From the NCBI RefSeq assembly GCF_027594505.1, contig NZ_CP115149.1:1227070-1291069 (forward strand): 64,000 nucleotides of DNA, given 5' to 3'. The notes beneath the pieces were generated by a model. The model had not been told where the DNA came from and ran no database searches. It saw nothing but the letters and a program-made list of their open reading frames with translations. Positions 50,887 to 59,442 of this stretch are shown here, piece after piece. The position numbers and the translations under genes are program-made. The stretch is from Tepidiforma flava (lineage in GTDB: Bacteria; Chloroflexota; Dehalococcoidia; Tepidiformales; Tepidiformaceae). Position 1 is the stretch's first letter. Each line of letters opens with the position of its first letter.

Positions 50887-52323
50887 GTGAGCCGCTTCGA
50901 CCGCACGCCCGACCTCGACCTCCTCTTCCGCCCCCGCGCCGTCGCCGTCGCCGGCGCTTCGACGAACGTCGACAGCCCCGGCCATGACTACCTCGAAGCG
51001 ATCAAGCGGCAGGGCTTCACCGGCCCCATCTACCCCATCAACCCGAAGGCCGACGAAGTCGCCGGCCTGAAGGCCTACCCCGCCCTCCGCGCGGTGCCGG
51101 GGCAGGTCGACCTCGTCATCTCCTGCGTGCCTGCGCCCGCCGTGCCCGACCTCGTGGAGCAGTGCGGCGAGAAGGGCGTGCGCTTCCTCCACCTCTTCAC
51201 CGGCCGCTTCAGCGAAACCGGCGATGCGGAAGCCGCGCGGCTCGAACAGGAGATCGCCCGCCGCGCGGCAGAGCTCGGCGTCCGCATCCTCGGCCCCAAC
51301 GGCATGGGGCTCTACCACCCGGCGGGCGGCCTCTCCTTTCGGCCCGACCTGCCGGCGGACCGGGGCGGCGTCGCCTTCCTCAGCCAGTCCGGCAACAACG
51401 CCGTCGAAGTGATCACCCGCGGCAACGCGCGGGGCCTCGCGTTCGGCAAAGTCGTGAACTACGGCAACGGCCTCGATATCACGCCCGGCGAACTGCTCCG
51501 CTACCTCGCCGACGACCCGGAGACGGCCGTCGTCGGCGCCTACGTGGAGGGTGTGCCGGACGGCCGCGGCTTCTTCGAAGGGCTCCGCGCCGCCGCCGCC
51601 CGCAAACCGGTGATCATCCACAAGGCGGGCCGGACGCGCGCCGGCGCCCGCTCCGCCGCCTCCCACACCGCCGCCCTCGCCGGCCAGGCCGAGCTCTGGA
51701 GCACCGTCCTCCGGCAGGCCGGCGCCATCGAAGCCCGCAACCAGGAGCAGCTGCTCGACCTCATGGTCGGGGCTGCCCTGCTCGGCGCGCCGGCCGGCCG
51801 CCGCATCGCCATCGTCGGCGGCGGCGGGGGCCGCTCCGTCCAGTCGGCCGATGCCGCCGAGGAGAACGGCTTCGACGTCGTGCCGCTGCCGGGTGCGGTC
51901 CGCGAACGGGTCCGCGAGCGCGCCCCGATGCTCGCCGACTGGGTCGGCAACCCGGTCGACCAGTCGATCCTCGCCGGCTCCGGCCTCTCCTCGAACGGCC
52001 TGCTCGAGCTCATGCTCGAAGGCGACCACTACGACCTCGCCATCGCCAACGTCGGCGAGGACTGGTTCTTCGGCCGGCCCGACGCCGCCGAGCGGCTCAA
52101 GCACGCCTGCGGCCGGCTCGCCGCCATCGCCGCCGGCAGCGCGAAGCCGGTCGCCGTCGTCCTCGGCCCGACGGAGACCCGCAACCGGGAGCACCGCGCC
52201 CTCGTCGATGAGGTGCGCGACGACTTCGTTGCGAAGGGCATCGCCGTCTTCCCCAGCGTGGAGCGCGCTGCCTTCGCCCTCGGCCGCCTCGCAGCATGGA
52301 AGGAGCAGCGCGATGCCCGGTGA
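50887..52323 (+). CDS. ADP-forming acyl-CoA ligase-type CoA-binding protein (alpha-like)
   Basis: 478 residues. CoA-binding Rossmann domain (RAVAVAGASTNVDSPGHDYL, IYPINPKADEVAG), two succinyl-CoA-ligase-like domains (GVAFLSQSGNNAVEVITRG, VGAYVEGVPDG), and KAGRTRAGARSAASHTAALAG-type phospho-His loop (ASHTAALAG). It has no ATP-grasp beta domain, so a separate partner would be needed for ATP-dependent thioester formation. Overlaps the methyltransferase start by 11 bp, forming a two-gene operon. Confidence 0.85.
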   Translation: MSRFDRTPDLDLLFRPRAVAVAGASTNVDSPGHDYLEAIKRQGFTGPIYPINPKADEVAGLKAYPALRAVPGQVDLVISCVPAPAVPDLVEQCGEKGVRFLHLFTGRFSETGDAEAARLEQEIARRAAELGVRILGPNGMGLYHPAGGLSFRPDLPADRGGVAFLSQSGNNAVEVITRGNARGLAFGKVVNYGNGLDITPGELLRYLADDPETAVVGAYVEGVPDGRGFFEGLRAAAARKPVIIHKAGRTRAGARSAASHTAALAGQAELWSTVLRQAGAIEARNQEQLLDLMVGAALLGAPAGRRIAIVGGGGGRSVQSADAAEENGFDVVPLPGAVRERVRERAPMLADWVGNPVDQSILAGSGLSSNGLLELMLEGDHYDLAIANVGEDWFFGRPDAAERLKHACGRLAAIAAGSAKPVAVVLGPTETRNREHRALVDEVRDDFVAKGIAVFPSVERAAFALGRLAAWKEQRDAR

Positions 52324-53113
52324 CGATGAGCAGGTCCGCTCCCACTACCACGGGGAGCAGCTCGCCGAGCGGATGCTTGCGGCGCTCCGGAACGCCGGGC
52401 TCGAACCGTCGCCCGAGACGCTCGCCCCGGCCGACCAGTTCCATTCGTACGGCCACCGCGCCACGCGTGACCTCGCGGCGGCGGCCGGCCTCCAGCCCGG
52501 CGAGCGGGTGCTCGACCTCGGCTGCGGGCTCGGCGGCCCGGCGCGGATGATCGCTGCAGAGGTCGGCTGCCGCGTCACTGGCATCGACCTTTCGCCGGAG
52601 TTCATCCGCTCGGCGCGCATCCTCGCCGAGGCCTGCGGCCTCGCGGACCGGTGCGAGTTCATCGAAGGCACCTGCCTCGCGCTCCCGTTCGAAGATGCGA
52701 GCTTCGACGCCGTCATCACCCAGCACGTGGTGATGAACATCGCCGACCGCGCCCGGTTTTGGGCGGAGGCGTTCCGCGTGCTCCGGCCGGGCGGCCGGTT
52801 CGCCTGCTTCGACATCATCCGGGGGCCGAACCCGGCGCCGCTCGCCTTCCCGCTGCCGTGGGCGCGCGAGGCGGCCATCAGCCATCTGCTCGGCGAGGAA
52901 TCGACGCGGCAGGGCCTCGAGGCGGCCGGCTTCCGGGCCGAGCGGTGGGAGGTCGTGCCCCCGCCGCCGCCGGCGGTGTTCCCGCCGGGCCGGCCGCTCT
53001 CGCTCGCGCTCACCGCCGGGGCCGATTTCCCCGAGCGGGTGCGCAACGCGGAGGCCGCCCTCATCGATGGGCGGCTCAACCTCCTCCTCGCCGTCCTCCG
53101 GAAACCGGCCTAG
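52313..53113 (+). CDS. Class I SAM-dependent methyltransferase
   Basis: 266 residues. SAM motif I VLDLGCGLGGPARM, acidic motif VTGIDLSPEFI, ASFDAVITQHVVMNI, and FRVLRPGGRFACFDI, the ubiE/sterol-methyltransferase-like type (N-terminal HSYGHRATRDLA). Substrate unknown. AAGGAG Shine-Dalgarno precedes the ATG inside the end of the CoA-ligase gene. Confidence 0.87.
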   Translation: MPGDDEQVRSHYHGEQLAERMLAALRNAGLEPSPETLAPADQFHSYGHRATRDLAAAAGLQPGERVLDLGCGLGGPARMIAAEVGCRVTGIDLSPEFIRSARILAEACGLADRCEFIEGTCLALPFEDASFDAVITQHVVMNIADRARFWAEAFRVLRPGGRFACFDIIRGPNPAPLAFPLPWAREAAISHLLGEESTRQGLEAAGFRAERWEVVPPPPPAVFPPGRPLSLALTAGADFPERVRNAEAALIDGRLNLLLAVLRKPA

Positions 53114-53171
53114 CTCGCGCAGAAGTCCTGCCCGGCGGACACTTGGGGAATCCCCGTTTGCCGTGGTGCCG

Positions 53172-54539
53172 ATGCCGGATTCCGTCGAACCCCGCCCGAT
53201 GGTCCTCCGCACCTTCCGCATCCGCACGAGCAACCATGTCGGGGTGCTCGCCCGCGTGCTCGCCATCCTCGCCGAGCACGGCGCCTCCGTCGGCGACCTG
53301 CGGACCGTCTTCATGGGCCCCCTCAGCCGGGTGCGCGATATCGAAGTCGGCTTTGCCGAGGCCGCCGAGATCGCTGCTGCCGCCCGCGCGATCGACGCCA
53401 CCGGCGAAGCCCACGTCCTCGAAATCCGCGACGACGTCCTCGACCTCCACGTCGGCGGGAAGCTCGTCATCCGCTCCCGGCAGCCGATCGCCAGCGAAGC
53501 CGACCTCCGCCGCGTCTACACCCCCGGCGTGGGCGAAGTGGCGCGCCGCATCGCGGAGGAGCCCGGGCTGGCCGACCACTACACGATGCGGGCGAGCACC
53601 GTCGCCATCGTCTCCGACGGGACGGCCATCCTCGGGCTCGGCAACCTCGGCCCGCTCGCGGCCCTGCCGGTGCTCGAAGGCAAGGCCGCGATCCTCGCTG
53701 ACCTCGTCGAGGTGAACTGCGTGCCGCTCGCGGCGCCGGCGGTGCAGCCGGGCGAGCTGGTCCGCGCCGTCGCCACGCTCTCGCACGGCTTCGGGCTCGT
53801 GCTGCTGGAGGACATCGCCGCGCCGCGCTGCTTCGAGGTCGAAGCCGGTCTGCGCGCGGCGGGTGTCCCGGTCTTCCACGATGACCAGCACGGGACGGCC
53901 GCCGTCGTGCTCGCCGCCGTCATCGGCGCAGCGGGGCTGGGCGGGCTGGACCTCGCCCGCTGCCGGGTCGGCTGCATCGGCCTCGGCGCGGCTGGCAGCG
54001 CCATCGCCCGGGCCCTGATGGACTACCTCGGCCGGCCGGTGTTCGGCGCCGACCTCGATGCCGGCGCCCTCGAACGGTTCCGCAGCGCGGGCGGCGAGCC
54101 GTCCGACCTCGCCGCCATCATGGCGACCTGCGACCTCGTCGTGGCGACGACGGGGCGGCCCGGCCTCATCGCGCCCGAGATGGTGCGGCCGGGGCAGGTC
54201 ATCCTCGCGCTTTCGAACCCGGTCCCGGAAATCGAGCGGGATGCCGCCATGGCTGCGGGCGCTGCGCTGGCCACCGATGGGCGTGCGACGAACAACATGC
54301 TCGCCTTCCCCGGCCTCTGCCGGGGCGGGCTGGACAGCGGCATCCGGCGCTTCGAGCCCGCCGTCTTCCGCGCGGCGGCCGAGGCAATCGTCGCCAGCGC
54401 GCCGCCCGGCCAGCTGCTGCCGGCGCCGCTCGACCGGGCAGTCCACCGGCGGGTGGCCCGGGCCGTCGCGCTCGCCGCCGCCCGGGAGGGGCTGGCGACG
54501 CGCGAACTCCCGCCGGATTACATGCTCGAAGGACGCTGA
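53172..54539 (+). CDS. NAD(P)-dependent malic enzyme with N-terminal ACT domain
   Basis: Oxidative decarboxylation of malate to pyruvate. 455 residues. An ACT regulatory domain (about 12-85: NHVGVLARVLAILAEHGASV) is followed by RRVYTPGVGEVARRI, DGTAILGLGNLGPLAALPV (substrate site), FHDDQHGTAAVVLAAVIGA (metal Asp), the NAD fold VGCIGLGAAGSAIARAL, and ILALSNPVPEI. ACT domains bind amino acids, so allosteric control is likely. GTGs at 53163 and 53166 are alternative starts. Convergent overlap of 22 bp with the lipase gene. Confidence 0.93.
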   Translation: MPDSVEPRPMVLRTFRIRTSNHVGVLARVLAILAEHGASVGDLRTVFMGPLSRVRDIEVGFAEAAEIAAAARAIDATGEAHVLEIRDDVLDLHVGGKLVIRSRQPIASEADLRRVYTPGVGEVARRIAEEPGLADHYTMRASTVAIVSDGTAILGLGNLGPLAALPVLEGKAAILADLVEVNCVPLAAPAVQPGELVRAVATLSHGFGLVLLEDIAAPRCFEVEAGLRAAGVPVFHDDQHGTAAVVLAAVIGAAGLGGLDLARCRVGCIGLGAAGSAIARALMDYLGRPVFGADLDAGALERFRSAGGEPSDLAAIMATCDLVVATTGRPGLIAPEMVRPGQVILALSNPVPEIERDAAMAAGAALATDGRATNNMLAFPGLCRGGLDSGIRRFEPAVFRAAAEAIVASAPPGQLLPAPLDRAVHRRVARAVALAAAREGLATRELPPDYMLEGR

Positions 54540-55663
54540 CGCCGCCGCCTGCCGGCAAGCCCGCCCGCGGCGAGCAGCGCGCCTGCCAGCACGGCGAGGA
54601 CGGCGAGCGCGCTCCCCGGCATCCCGTCCCGGGCTGGCGGCGCGCCCTCCCCGGCGGCCGGCGGCCGCGGCGTCGGAGCAGGCGCATCGCCCGCCGCGTA
54701 GGCGGCCAGCGGCGGCTCGGCGGTGAGCGGCGGCGCAGCGAAGATCCGCGCCGTCGCGAGGTTCGTCAGCTCCGCGGCCTTCGCCTCCGCAGTGGCTGCC
54801 GTCACGCCCGGCACGAACGTCCCGCAGACGCTGCTGGAGACCCGCGCCGCGTCGCCCGCGCCCGGCCGCAGGAGCGCGTCGCGCACGAGCGCATACACCG
54901 CGCCGTCGGCCGGGAAGCCGATGTGCGCCAGCCGGCTTGCCGGGCAGAGCGATTGCACCTCGATGTTCGCCGCGCTCGCCCCCGGCGCCGGCTTCAGGGA
55001 TGAGCGGTCCGCCGGCGGAACGACCACGCCATCGTCCCGCGAATAGATGTTCGTGTAGTCGATGCCCGCGACGGTTTCGCCGCCGGCGTTGACTGCGCGG
55101 ATGAGCCGCGAGCCCGGCACCATCTGCCAGATGCTCGCCGCGCACGCCCCCGCGGCCTGGCAGATGGCGGCGGCGCTGTCTGCGCCGTGGTGCGCCGGGG
55201 CGAGCCCGATGACGTCCGACACCATCGGCCGGATGTCCGGCCAGTACTTCAGCGCCCAGCGGATATCGAGCCCGCCCTGGCTGTAGCCGATGAGCGCTAC
55301 CTTTTGCCCGGTCGCCGCGTGCATCGTGCGCACGGCATGGACGATGCGCCCCGCCGAAACCTGGATGTCGCCCATGCCGTACTCCGCCATATCGACCGTG
55401 CAGACGGCGAAGCCCTCGGCCTCGAGCGCCGGCCGGTAGCTCCAGTCCCAATTTTCAGGGCCGCTGAGCCCCGTCCCGGGCACGAGGAGCACCGGCCCGA
55501 GCGGGCTGCGGCCGAGGTTCGGCGGGCAGTGGAGCGCGGCCTGCAGCGTCGCCGCCGGCTCCGGCAGCGCCGGGCCCGGCGCCTGCGCCCGTGCCGGCAT
55601 CCCCGCAGCCAGCAACGCAGCGATCACGAGCGCCCCGGTCAGGGGCGCGACCCATCGCGTCAT
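54518..55663 (-). CDS. Secreted lipase resembling Candida antarctica lipase B, membrane-anchored
   Basis: 381 residues. Signal peptide (WVAPLTGALVIAALLAAGM). The core follows CALB motif by motif: GPVLLVPGTGLSGPENW, the nucleophile elbow LIGYSQGGLDIRWAL, VIGLAPAHHGA, YTNIYSRDDGVVVP (acid Asp) and SRLAHIGFPAD (His). A Pro/Ala-rich linker and a C-terminal hydrophobic helix followed by GRRRRQR anchor it to the membrane. Probable ester/triacylglycerol hydrolase outside the cell. GAGG lies before ATG 55663. Confidence 0.87.
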   Translation of the reverse strand: MTRWVAPLTGALVIAALLAAGMPARAQAPGPALPEPAATLQAALHCPPNLGRSPLGPVLLVPGTGLSGPENWDWSYRPALEAEGFAVCTVDMAEYGMGDIQVSAGRIVHAVRTMHAATGQKVALIGYSQGGLDIRWALKYWPDIRPMVSDVIGLAPAHHGADSAAAICQAAGACAASIWQMVPGSRLIRAVNAGGETVAGIDYTNIYSRDDGVVVPPADRSSLKPAPGASAANIEVQSLCPASRLAHIGFPADGAVYALVRDALLRPGAGDAARVSSSVCGTFVPGVTAATAEAKAAELTNLATARIFAAPPLTAEPPLAAYAAGDAPAPTPRPPAAGEGAPPARDGMPGSALAVLAVLAGALLAAGGLAGRRRRQRPSSM

Positions 55664-55775
55664 GGTCGTCACCTCCAGCAGTCGTTCGGGGCGGCCGGAG
55701 CGTACGGCTCCGCGGCCGCCCTCCGCAAGCCCCCCGATTGACCGCCCGGCCCCCGCGGCCTGACGATCGAACTGG

Positions 55776-56495
55776 ATGGTCACCAACCTCCCCGGCCACG
55801 TCGTCGACCGGCGCCGCGACGGCAAGCTGACGGTGCTGCTCCACCGCTCCATGGCCGTCATCGGCGACGACCGGATCGAGATCAAAAGCGCCCGCGGCAC
55901 CATCGTCCTCCCGCTCCTCGGTTTCCTGCTCTCCTTCGCCGCCGGCTGGTTCATGGTCGACCGCGGCCCGGCGCTCCCCTTCTGGCTGCTCGTCGCCCTC
56001 CTCCTGCTCCTCATCATCCTCGTCCCCGTCTCCGTCATGGGCCTCGTCGGCGCGCTCGTCGGCGCCGATGTCGTCGTCGACCGCCGCAAAGGCTCGGCCA
56101 CCTGGCAGCAGGGCTACCTCGGCATGGGCATCGGCACGAAAGAGCTCGTCCCCTTCGCCAAGATCGACCACCTCGAAGTCTGCATCGAAGGCGACCAGCC
56201 GGACCGCTGGCACGACCTGCCGGACGACCTCCGCCAGTTCTCGCTCGTCCTCGTGAAGAAGAGCGGCAAGCGGCTCACCATCTGCAACGTGCCCGTGCCC
56301 GCCTACGGCCAGGAGGACGGCATGGACCGCACCCTCGCCGTCGGCCAGGCGATCGCCGCCATGACCGGCGCCCGCATCGACCTGCCCGCAGGCTGGGAGC
56401 TGGTCGAAATCGATACCGACACCGGCCAGCCCATCGAACGAACCGCCGGCGAACGCGCCGGTTCGAGGAGGAGATCCCGTGGCAAGCACCGCTGA
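55776..56495 (+). CDS. Two-helix membrane protein, unknown
   Basis: 239 residues. An N-terminal beta-rich part (GHVVDRRRDGKLTVLLHRS), two membrane helices (VLPLLGFLLSFAAGWFMV and FWLLVALLLLLIILVPVSV), then a soluble PH-like region (LVPFAKIDHLEVCIEGD, SLVLVKKSGKRLTICNVPV) and a basic tail. No family recognised with confidence. A GACGAT (55762-55767) is 8 nt before the ATG, and its 3' end overlaps the next gene by 17 bp. Confidence 0.65.
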   Translation: MVTNLPGHVVDRRRDGKLTVLLHRSMAVIGDDRIEIKSARGTIVLPLLGFLLSFAAGWFMVDRGPALPFWLLVALLLLLIILVPVSVMGLVGALVGADVVVDRRKGSATWQQGYLGMGIGTKELVPFAKIDHLEVCIEGDQPDRWHDLPDDLRQFSLVLVKKSGKRLTICNVPVPAYGQEDGMDRTLAVGQAIAAMTGARIDLPAGWELVEIDTDTGQPIERTAGERAGSRRRSRGKHR

Positions 56496-56925
56496 CCAGG
56501 CCGCCATCGATGTCCTGATGGGCGCGGCCACCATCGCCGTCGTCGGCCTCGACAGCCGCGAAGACCGGCCCGCCTACCGCGTCGCGAAGTACTTGCAAGA
56601 AGCCGGCTACCGCATCATCCCCGTCCACCGCGGCCGCTTCCCCGCCGACGAAATCCTCGGCGAAAAGGCCTACGCCTCCCTCCGCGACGTCCCCGGCCCG
56701 GTCGACGTCGTCGACGTCTTCGTCCGCCCGGCCGATACCGATGAGGTGATCGACGAGGCGATCGCGGCGGGCGCGAAGTGCGTCTGGCTCCAGGAAGGGA
56801 TCACGAACGATGCAGGCATCGAACGCGCCCGCGCCGCGGGCCTGGCCGCCATCCAGGACCGCTGCGCGAAGGTGGTTCACAGCCAGGAGGCGCCGAAGCG
56901 GGCCGGCGGCCAGGCCGCAGGATAG
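56479..56925 (+). CDS. YccU-type CoA-binding domain protein
   Basis: 148 residues, a stand-alone CoA-binding Rossmann domain: TIAVVGLDSREDRPAYRVAK, YRIIPVHRGRFPADEILGEK, VDVVDVFVRPADTDEVIDEA, and AKCVWLQEGITND. Members bind CoA or acyl-CoA; role unknown. GTG start with AGGAGGAG about 7 nt upstream, inside the end of the membrane protein gene, so co-translated with it. Confidence 0.87.
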   Translation: MASTADQAAIDVLMGAATIAVVGLDSREDRPAYRVAKYLQEAGYRIIPVHRGRFPADEILGEKAYASLRDVPGPVDVVDVFVRPADTDEVIDEAIAAGAKCVWLQEGITNDAGIERARAAGLAAIQDRCAKVVHSQEAPKRAGGQAAG

Positions 56926-56961
56926 GAGCCGCCCGCGCGGCGACCGAAACGCAACACGAAC

Positions 56962-56985
56962 GGGGGCAGCCGGCCGGCTGCCCCC
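56962..56985. terminator. 24-bp perfect palindrome between convergent genes
   Basis: GGGGGCAGCCGG followed by its exact complement CCGGCTGCCCCC, between the CoA-binding protein and the convergent thiolase. Probably a bidirectional terminator, although no U-run follows on either strand. Confidence 0.55.
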
Positions 56986-57012
56986 GCGGCGCGTTCGCAC
57001 AGGAACGGGCGC

Positions 57013-58188
57013 TTAGTTCACCCGCTCGAAGATGGTCGCGATGCCCTGGCCGCCGCCGATGCAGAGGCTGACGATGCCGTAGCGGCCGCCCGTCCGCTCC
57101 AGCTCGTACATCAGCTTCACAGTCAGGATGGCGCCGGTCGCGCCGATCGGATGGCCGAGCGCGATGGCGCCGCCGTTCGGGTTCACCTTCTCCGGGTCGA
57201 GGCAGAGTTCGCTCGCGCAGGCGCAGGAGACGCTGGCGAACGCCTCGTTCAGCTCGATGCAGTCGATCTGGTCGAGCGTCATCTGGGCTTTTTCGAGCAC
57301 CTTCCGGATGGCCGGGATGGGGCCGCTGCCCATGATCGCCGGGTCCACGCCGGCCTCGGCGCGGGCGACGATGCGGAGCCGCGGCGTCGCGCCCAGCTCT
57401 TTCGCCTTGCTCGCGCTCATCAGGACGAGCGCGGCGGCGCCGTCGTTGATGCCGCTGGCGTTGCCGGCCGTCACCACGCCGCCCTCCTTGAAGGCCGGCC
57501 GCAGCTTCGCGAGCGCCTCCACGGTCGTCGCGCGCGGGTGCTCATCGGTATCGAAGACCTTCTCTTCCTTGCCGACGCGGATGGTGATCGGGGCGATCTG
57601 CTCCTTGAAGCGGCCGGCTTCGATGGCCGCGAGGGCGCGCCGCTGGCTCTCGGCGGCGAACGCATCCTGCGCCTCGCGGCTCACTTCGAACCGCTCGGCC
57701 AGGTTCTCCGCCGTGATCCCCATGTGGTAGCCCTTGAAGGGGTCGCTCAGCATGTGGATGATGCCGTCTTCGATGCTGTCATGCCCGAGGCGGTAGCCCG
57801 TCCGCGCCTTCCGCAGGTAGAACGGCATGCGGGTCATGTTCTCCGCGCCGCCGGCGACGACCACCTCCGCATCGCCGCTCTGGATGAGGCGGGAGGCGGT
57901 GTTGATCGCTTCGAGGCCGGAGCCGCAAATCCGGTTCACGTTCATCGCCGGGGTGCCAATCGGCAGGCCCGCCTTCACCGCCGCGTGGCGGGAGAGGTAG
58001 GCATCCTCGGCGACCTGCCCGACGATGCCCATGACCACGTGGTCGACGGCATCGGGCGCGATGCCGGCCCGGTTCACCGCTTCGCGGATGACGTGGGCGC
58101 CGAGGTCCGAGGCCGGGACATCGGCCAGCGAACCCTGGAACCGGCCGATGGCGGTGCGCACACCGCTGGTGATGACGACATCTTCCAT
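57013..58188 (-). CDS. Acetyl-CoA C-acetyltransferase / thiolase
   Basis: Condenses or cleaves acyl-CoA. 391 residues. Catalytic Cys in [28 protein letters not shown], His in GHPIGATGA, and second Cys in [11 protein letters not shown]. No signal peptide. Start ATG 58188 ([18 protein letters not shown]) with AAGGG upstream. TACAAT -10 at 58267. No fused or adjacent hydroxyacyl-CoA dehydrogenase, so either acetoacetyl-CoA formation or beta-oxidation with the acyl-CoA dehydrogenase at 14.7 kb. Confidence 0.93.
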   Translation of the reverse strand: MEDVVITSGVRTAIGRFQGSLADVPASDLGAHVIREAVNRAGIAPDAVDHVVMGIVGQVAEDAYLSRHAAVKAGLPIGTPAMNVNRICGSGLEAINTASRLIQSGDAEVVVAGGAENMTRMPFYLRKARTGYRLGHDSIEDGIIHMLSDPFKGYHMGITAENLAERFEVSREAQDAFAAESQRRALAAIEAGRFKEQIAPITIRVGKEEKVFDTDEHPRATTVEALAKLRPAFKEGGVVTAGNASGINDGAAALVLMSASKAKELGATPRLRIVARAEAGVDPAIMGSGPIPAIRKVLEKAQMTLDQIDCIELNEAFASVSCACASELCLDPEKVNPNGGAIALGHPIGATGAILTVKLMYELERTGGRYGIVSLCIGGGQGIATIFERVN

Positions 58189-58266
58189 GTGTGAATCCCT
58201 TCGAAAACCCGGGGTGCGTGGAGTGCCGGGGCCCGCGGGGAAAGGGCCCGGGAACACGTTCGCCCC

Positions 58267-58272
58267 ATTGTA
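58267..58272 (-). promoter_or_regulatory. -10 element TACAAT of thiolase gene
   Basis: TACAAT on the minus strand, giving a leader of about 70 nt to ATG 58188. Confidence 0.45.
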
Positions 58273-58389
58273 CGCGCGGCCGACAACCCTGTGCCAGTGG
58301 ATAGCAGGCTGCCTGCCGATAGCGCAGGGCTATGGGTCGGAAGCGGCCGCCATCGTACCCTGTCGCCGATATCCCCGAGGAGGCCCAGC

Positions 58390-58683
58390 GTGAGCGACCC
58401 TGACCAGCCCGTGCCCGAGTTCTACGTCGATGCCGTCCAGATCAGCACCGGGGTGTACGGCGTGGCGCTCACCTTCGGCCTCAACCCGCCCCACCCCACG
58501 GGCCCCCACGGCGCCGTGCCGCGGGACCTCTGCCACCTCCGCATGAGCCTCGAACACGCCAAGGTGCTCGCCATGCTCCTCCGCGCGCAGCTGAAGGAGT
58601 ACGAGCGCGAAAACGGCGAAATTCCGCTGCCCCCCAGCCTGTACACCTCGCTCGGCATCGCCCGGGAGGACTGGGGCTTCTAG
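58390..58683 (+). CDS. DUF3467-like small protein
   Basis: 97 residues, soluble. FYVDAVQISTGVYGVALTFGLN followed by CHLRMSLEHAKVLAMLLRAQLKEYE matches the DUF3467 arrangement (a beta-sheet then a long helix). Function unknown. GTG start with GAGGAGG 7 nt upstream. Convergent with radC. Confidence 0.75.
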   Translation: MSDPDQPVPEFYVDAVQISTGVYGVALTFGLNPPHPTGPHGAVPRDLCHLRMSLEHAKVLAMLLRAQLKEYERENGEIPLPPSLYTSLGIAREDWGF

Positions 58684-58705
58684 GCCGCCGCGCGGCCCCG
58701 CCGGG

Positions 58706-59422
58706 CTATCGTTCGAACGCCAGCCCTTCGCGCCGGAGCGACACGAACCCCTTCGCGCCGATGACGACGTGGTCGAGCACGGCGATGTCGAGCAGCTCGC
58801 CCGCGCGGATCAGCTCGCGGGTGAGGGCGACGTCCTGCGGGCTCGGCCGCGGGTCGCCGGAGGGGTGGTTGTGGGCGAGGATGACGGAGCTCGCCTCCAG
58901 CACGATCGCCTGCCGGAACGTCTCGGCCGGGCGGATGCTGACGGCGTTCACGCTGCCCCCGTTGACGGGCGCGATGCCGCCGAGCAGCCGCCCTTTCGTA
59001 TCGAGCGGCAGGGCGTAGAACTCCTCGCGCGTCTTCCCGAGGAGGCGCGGCCCGAGCAGGTCGAACACGGCTTCCGGCCGGAGGAGCGCCGGCTGCTCGC
59101 CGGGGTCGAGGGCGTGCACCCGCCGGCCGAGTTCGATGGCGGCGGCGAGTTCGGCCGCCTTCGCGGGGCCGAGCCCCTCGAGCCGCCGCAGCGCCGCCGG
59201 GTCGGCCCGGGTGAGGCCGCGCAGCCCGCCGAGCGTCTCCAGCAGCCGCCGGGCGAGGTCGACCACGTTTTCGCCCTTCCGCCCGGTGCGGAGGAGGATC
59301 GCCAGCAGCTCCGCATCGGCGAGCGTGCCCGGCCCGTGCTCGAGCAGCCGCTCGCGGGGGCGCTCATCGCCGGCCCACTCCCGCATCGTGCGGTAGGGCG
59401 CCGCGGGCCGGTCCTCGCTCAT
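58706..59422 (-). CDS. radC: RadC family protein (JAMM metalloprotease fold)
   Basis: 238 residues. N-terminal HhH-type region (LRGLTRADPAALRRLEGLGPAKAAELAAA) and C-terminal JAB/MPN domain with the metal motif ILAHNHPSGDPRPSPQD and LDHVVIG. The old DNA-repair name is not well supported experimentally. TACAAT (59432-59437, minus) is 9 nt before the ATG, a near-leaderless start. Confidence 0.92.
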   Translation of the reverse strand: MSEDRPAAPYRTMREWAGDERPRERLLEHGPGTLADAELLAILLRTGRKGENVVDLARRLLETLGGLRGLTRADPAALRRLEGLGPAKAAELAAAIELGRRVHALDPGEQPALLRPEAVFDLLGPRLLGKTREEFYALPLDTKGRLLGGIAPVNGGSVNAVSIRPAETFRQAIVLEASSVILAHNHPSGDPRPSPQDVALTRELIRAGELLDIAVLDHVVIGAKGFVSLRREGLAFER

Positions 59423-59442
59423 CGGGCGCTGATTGTAGCCGC

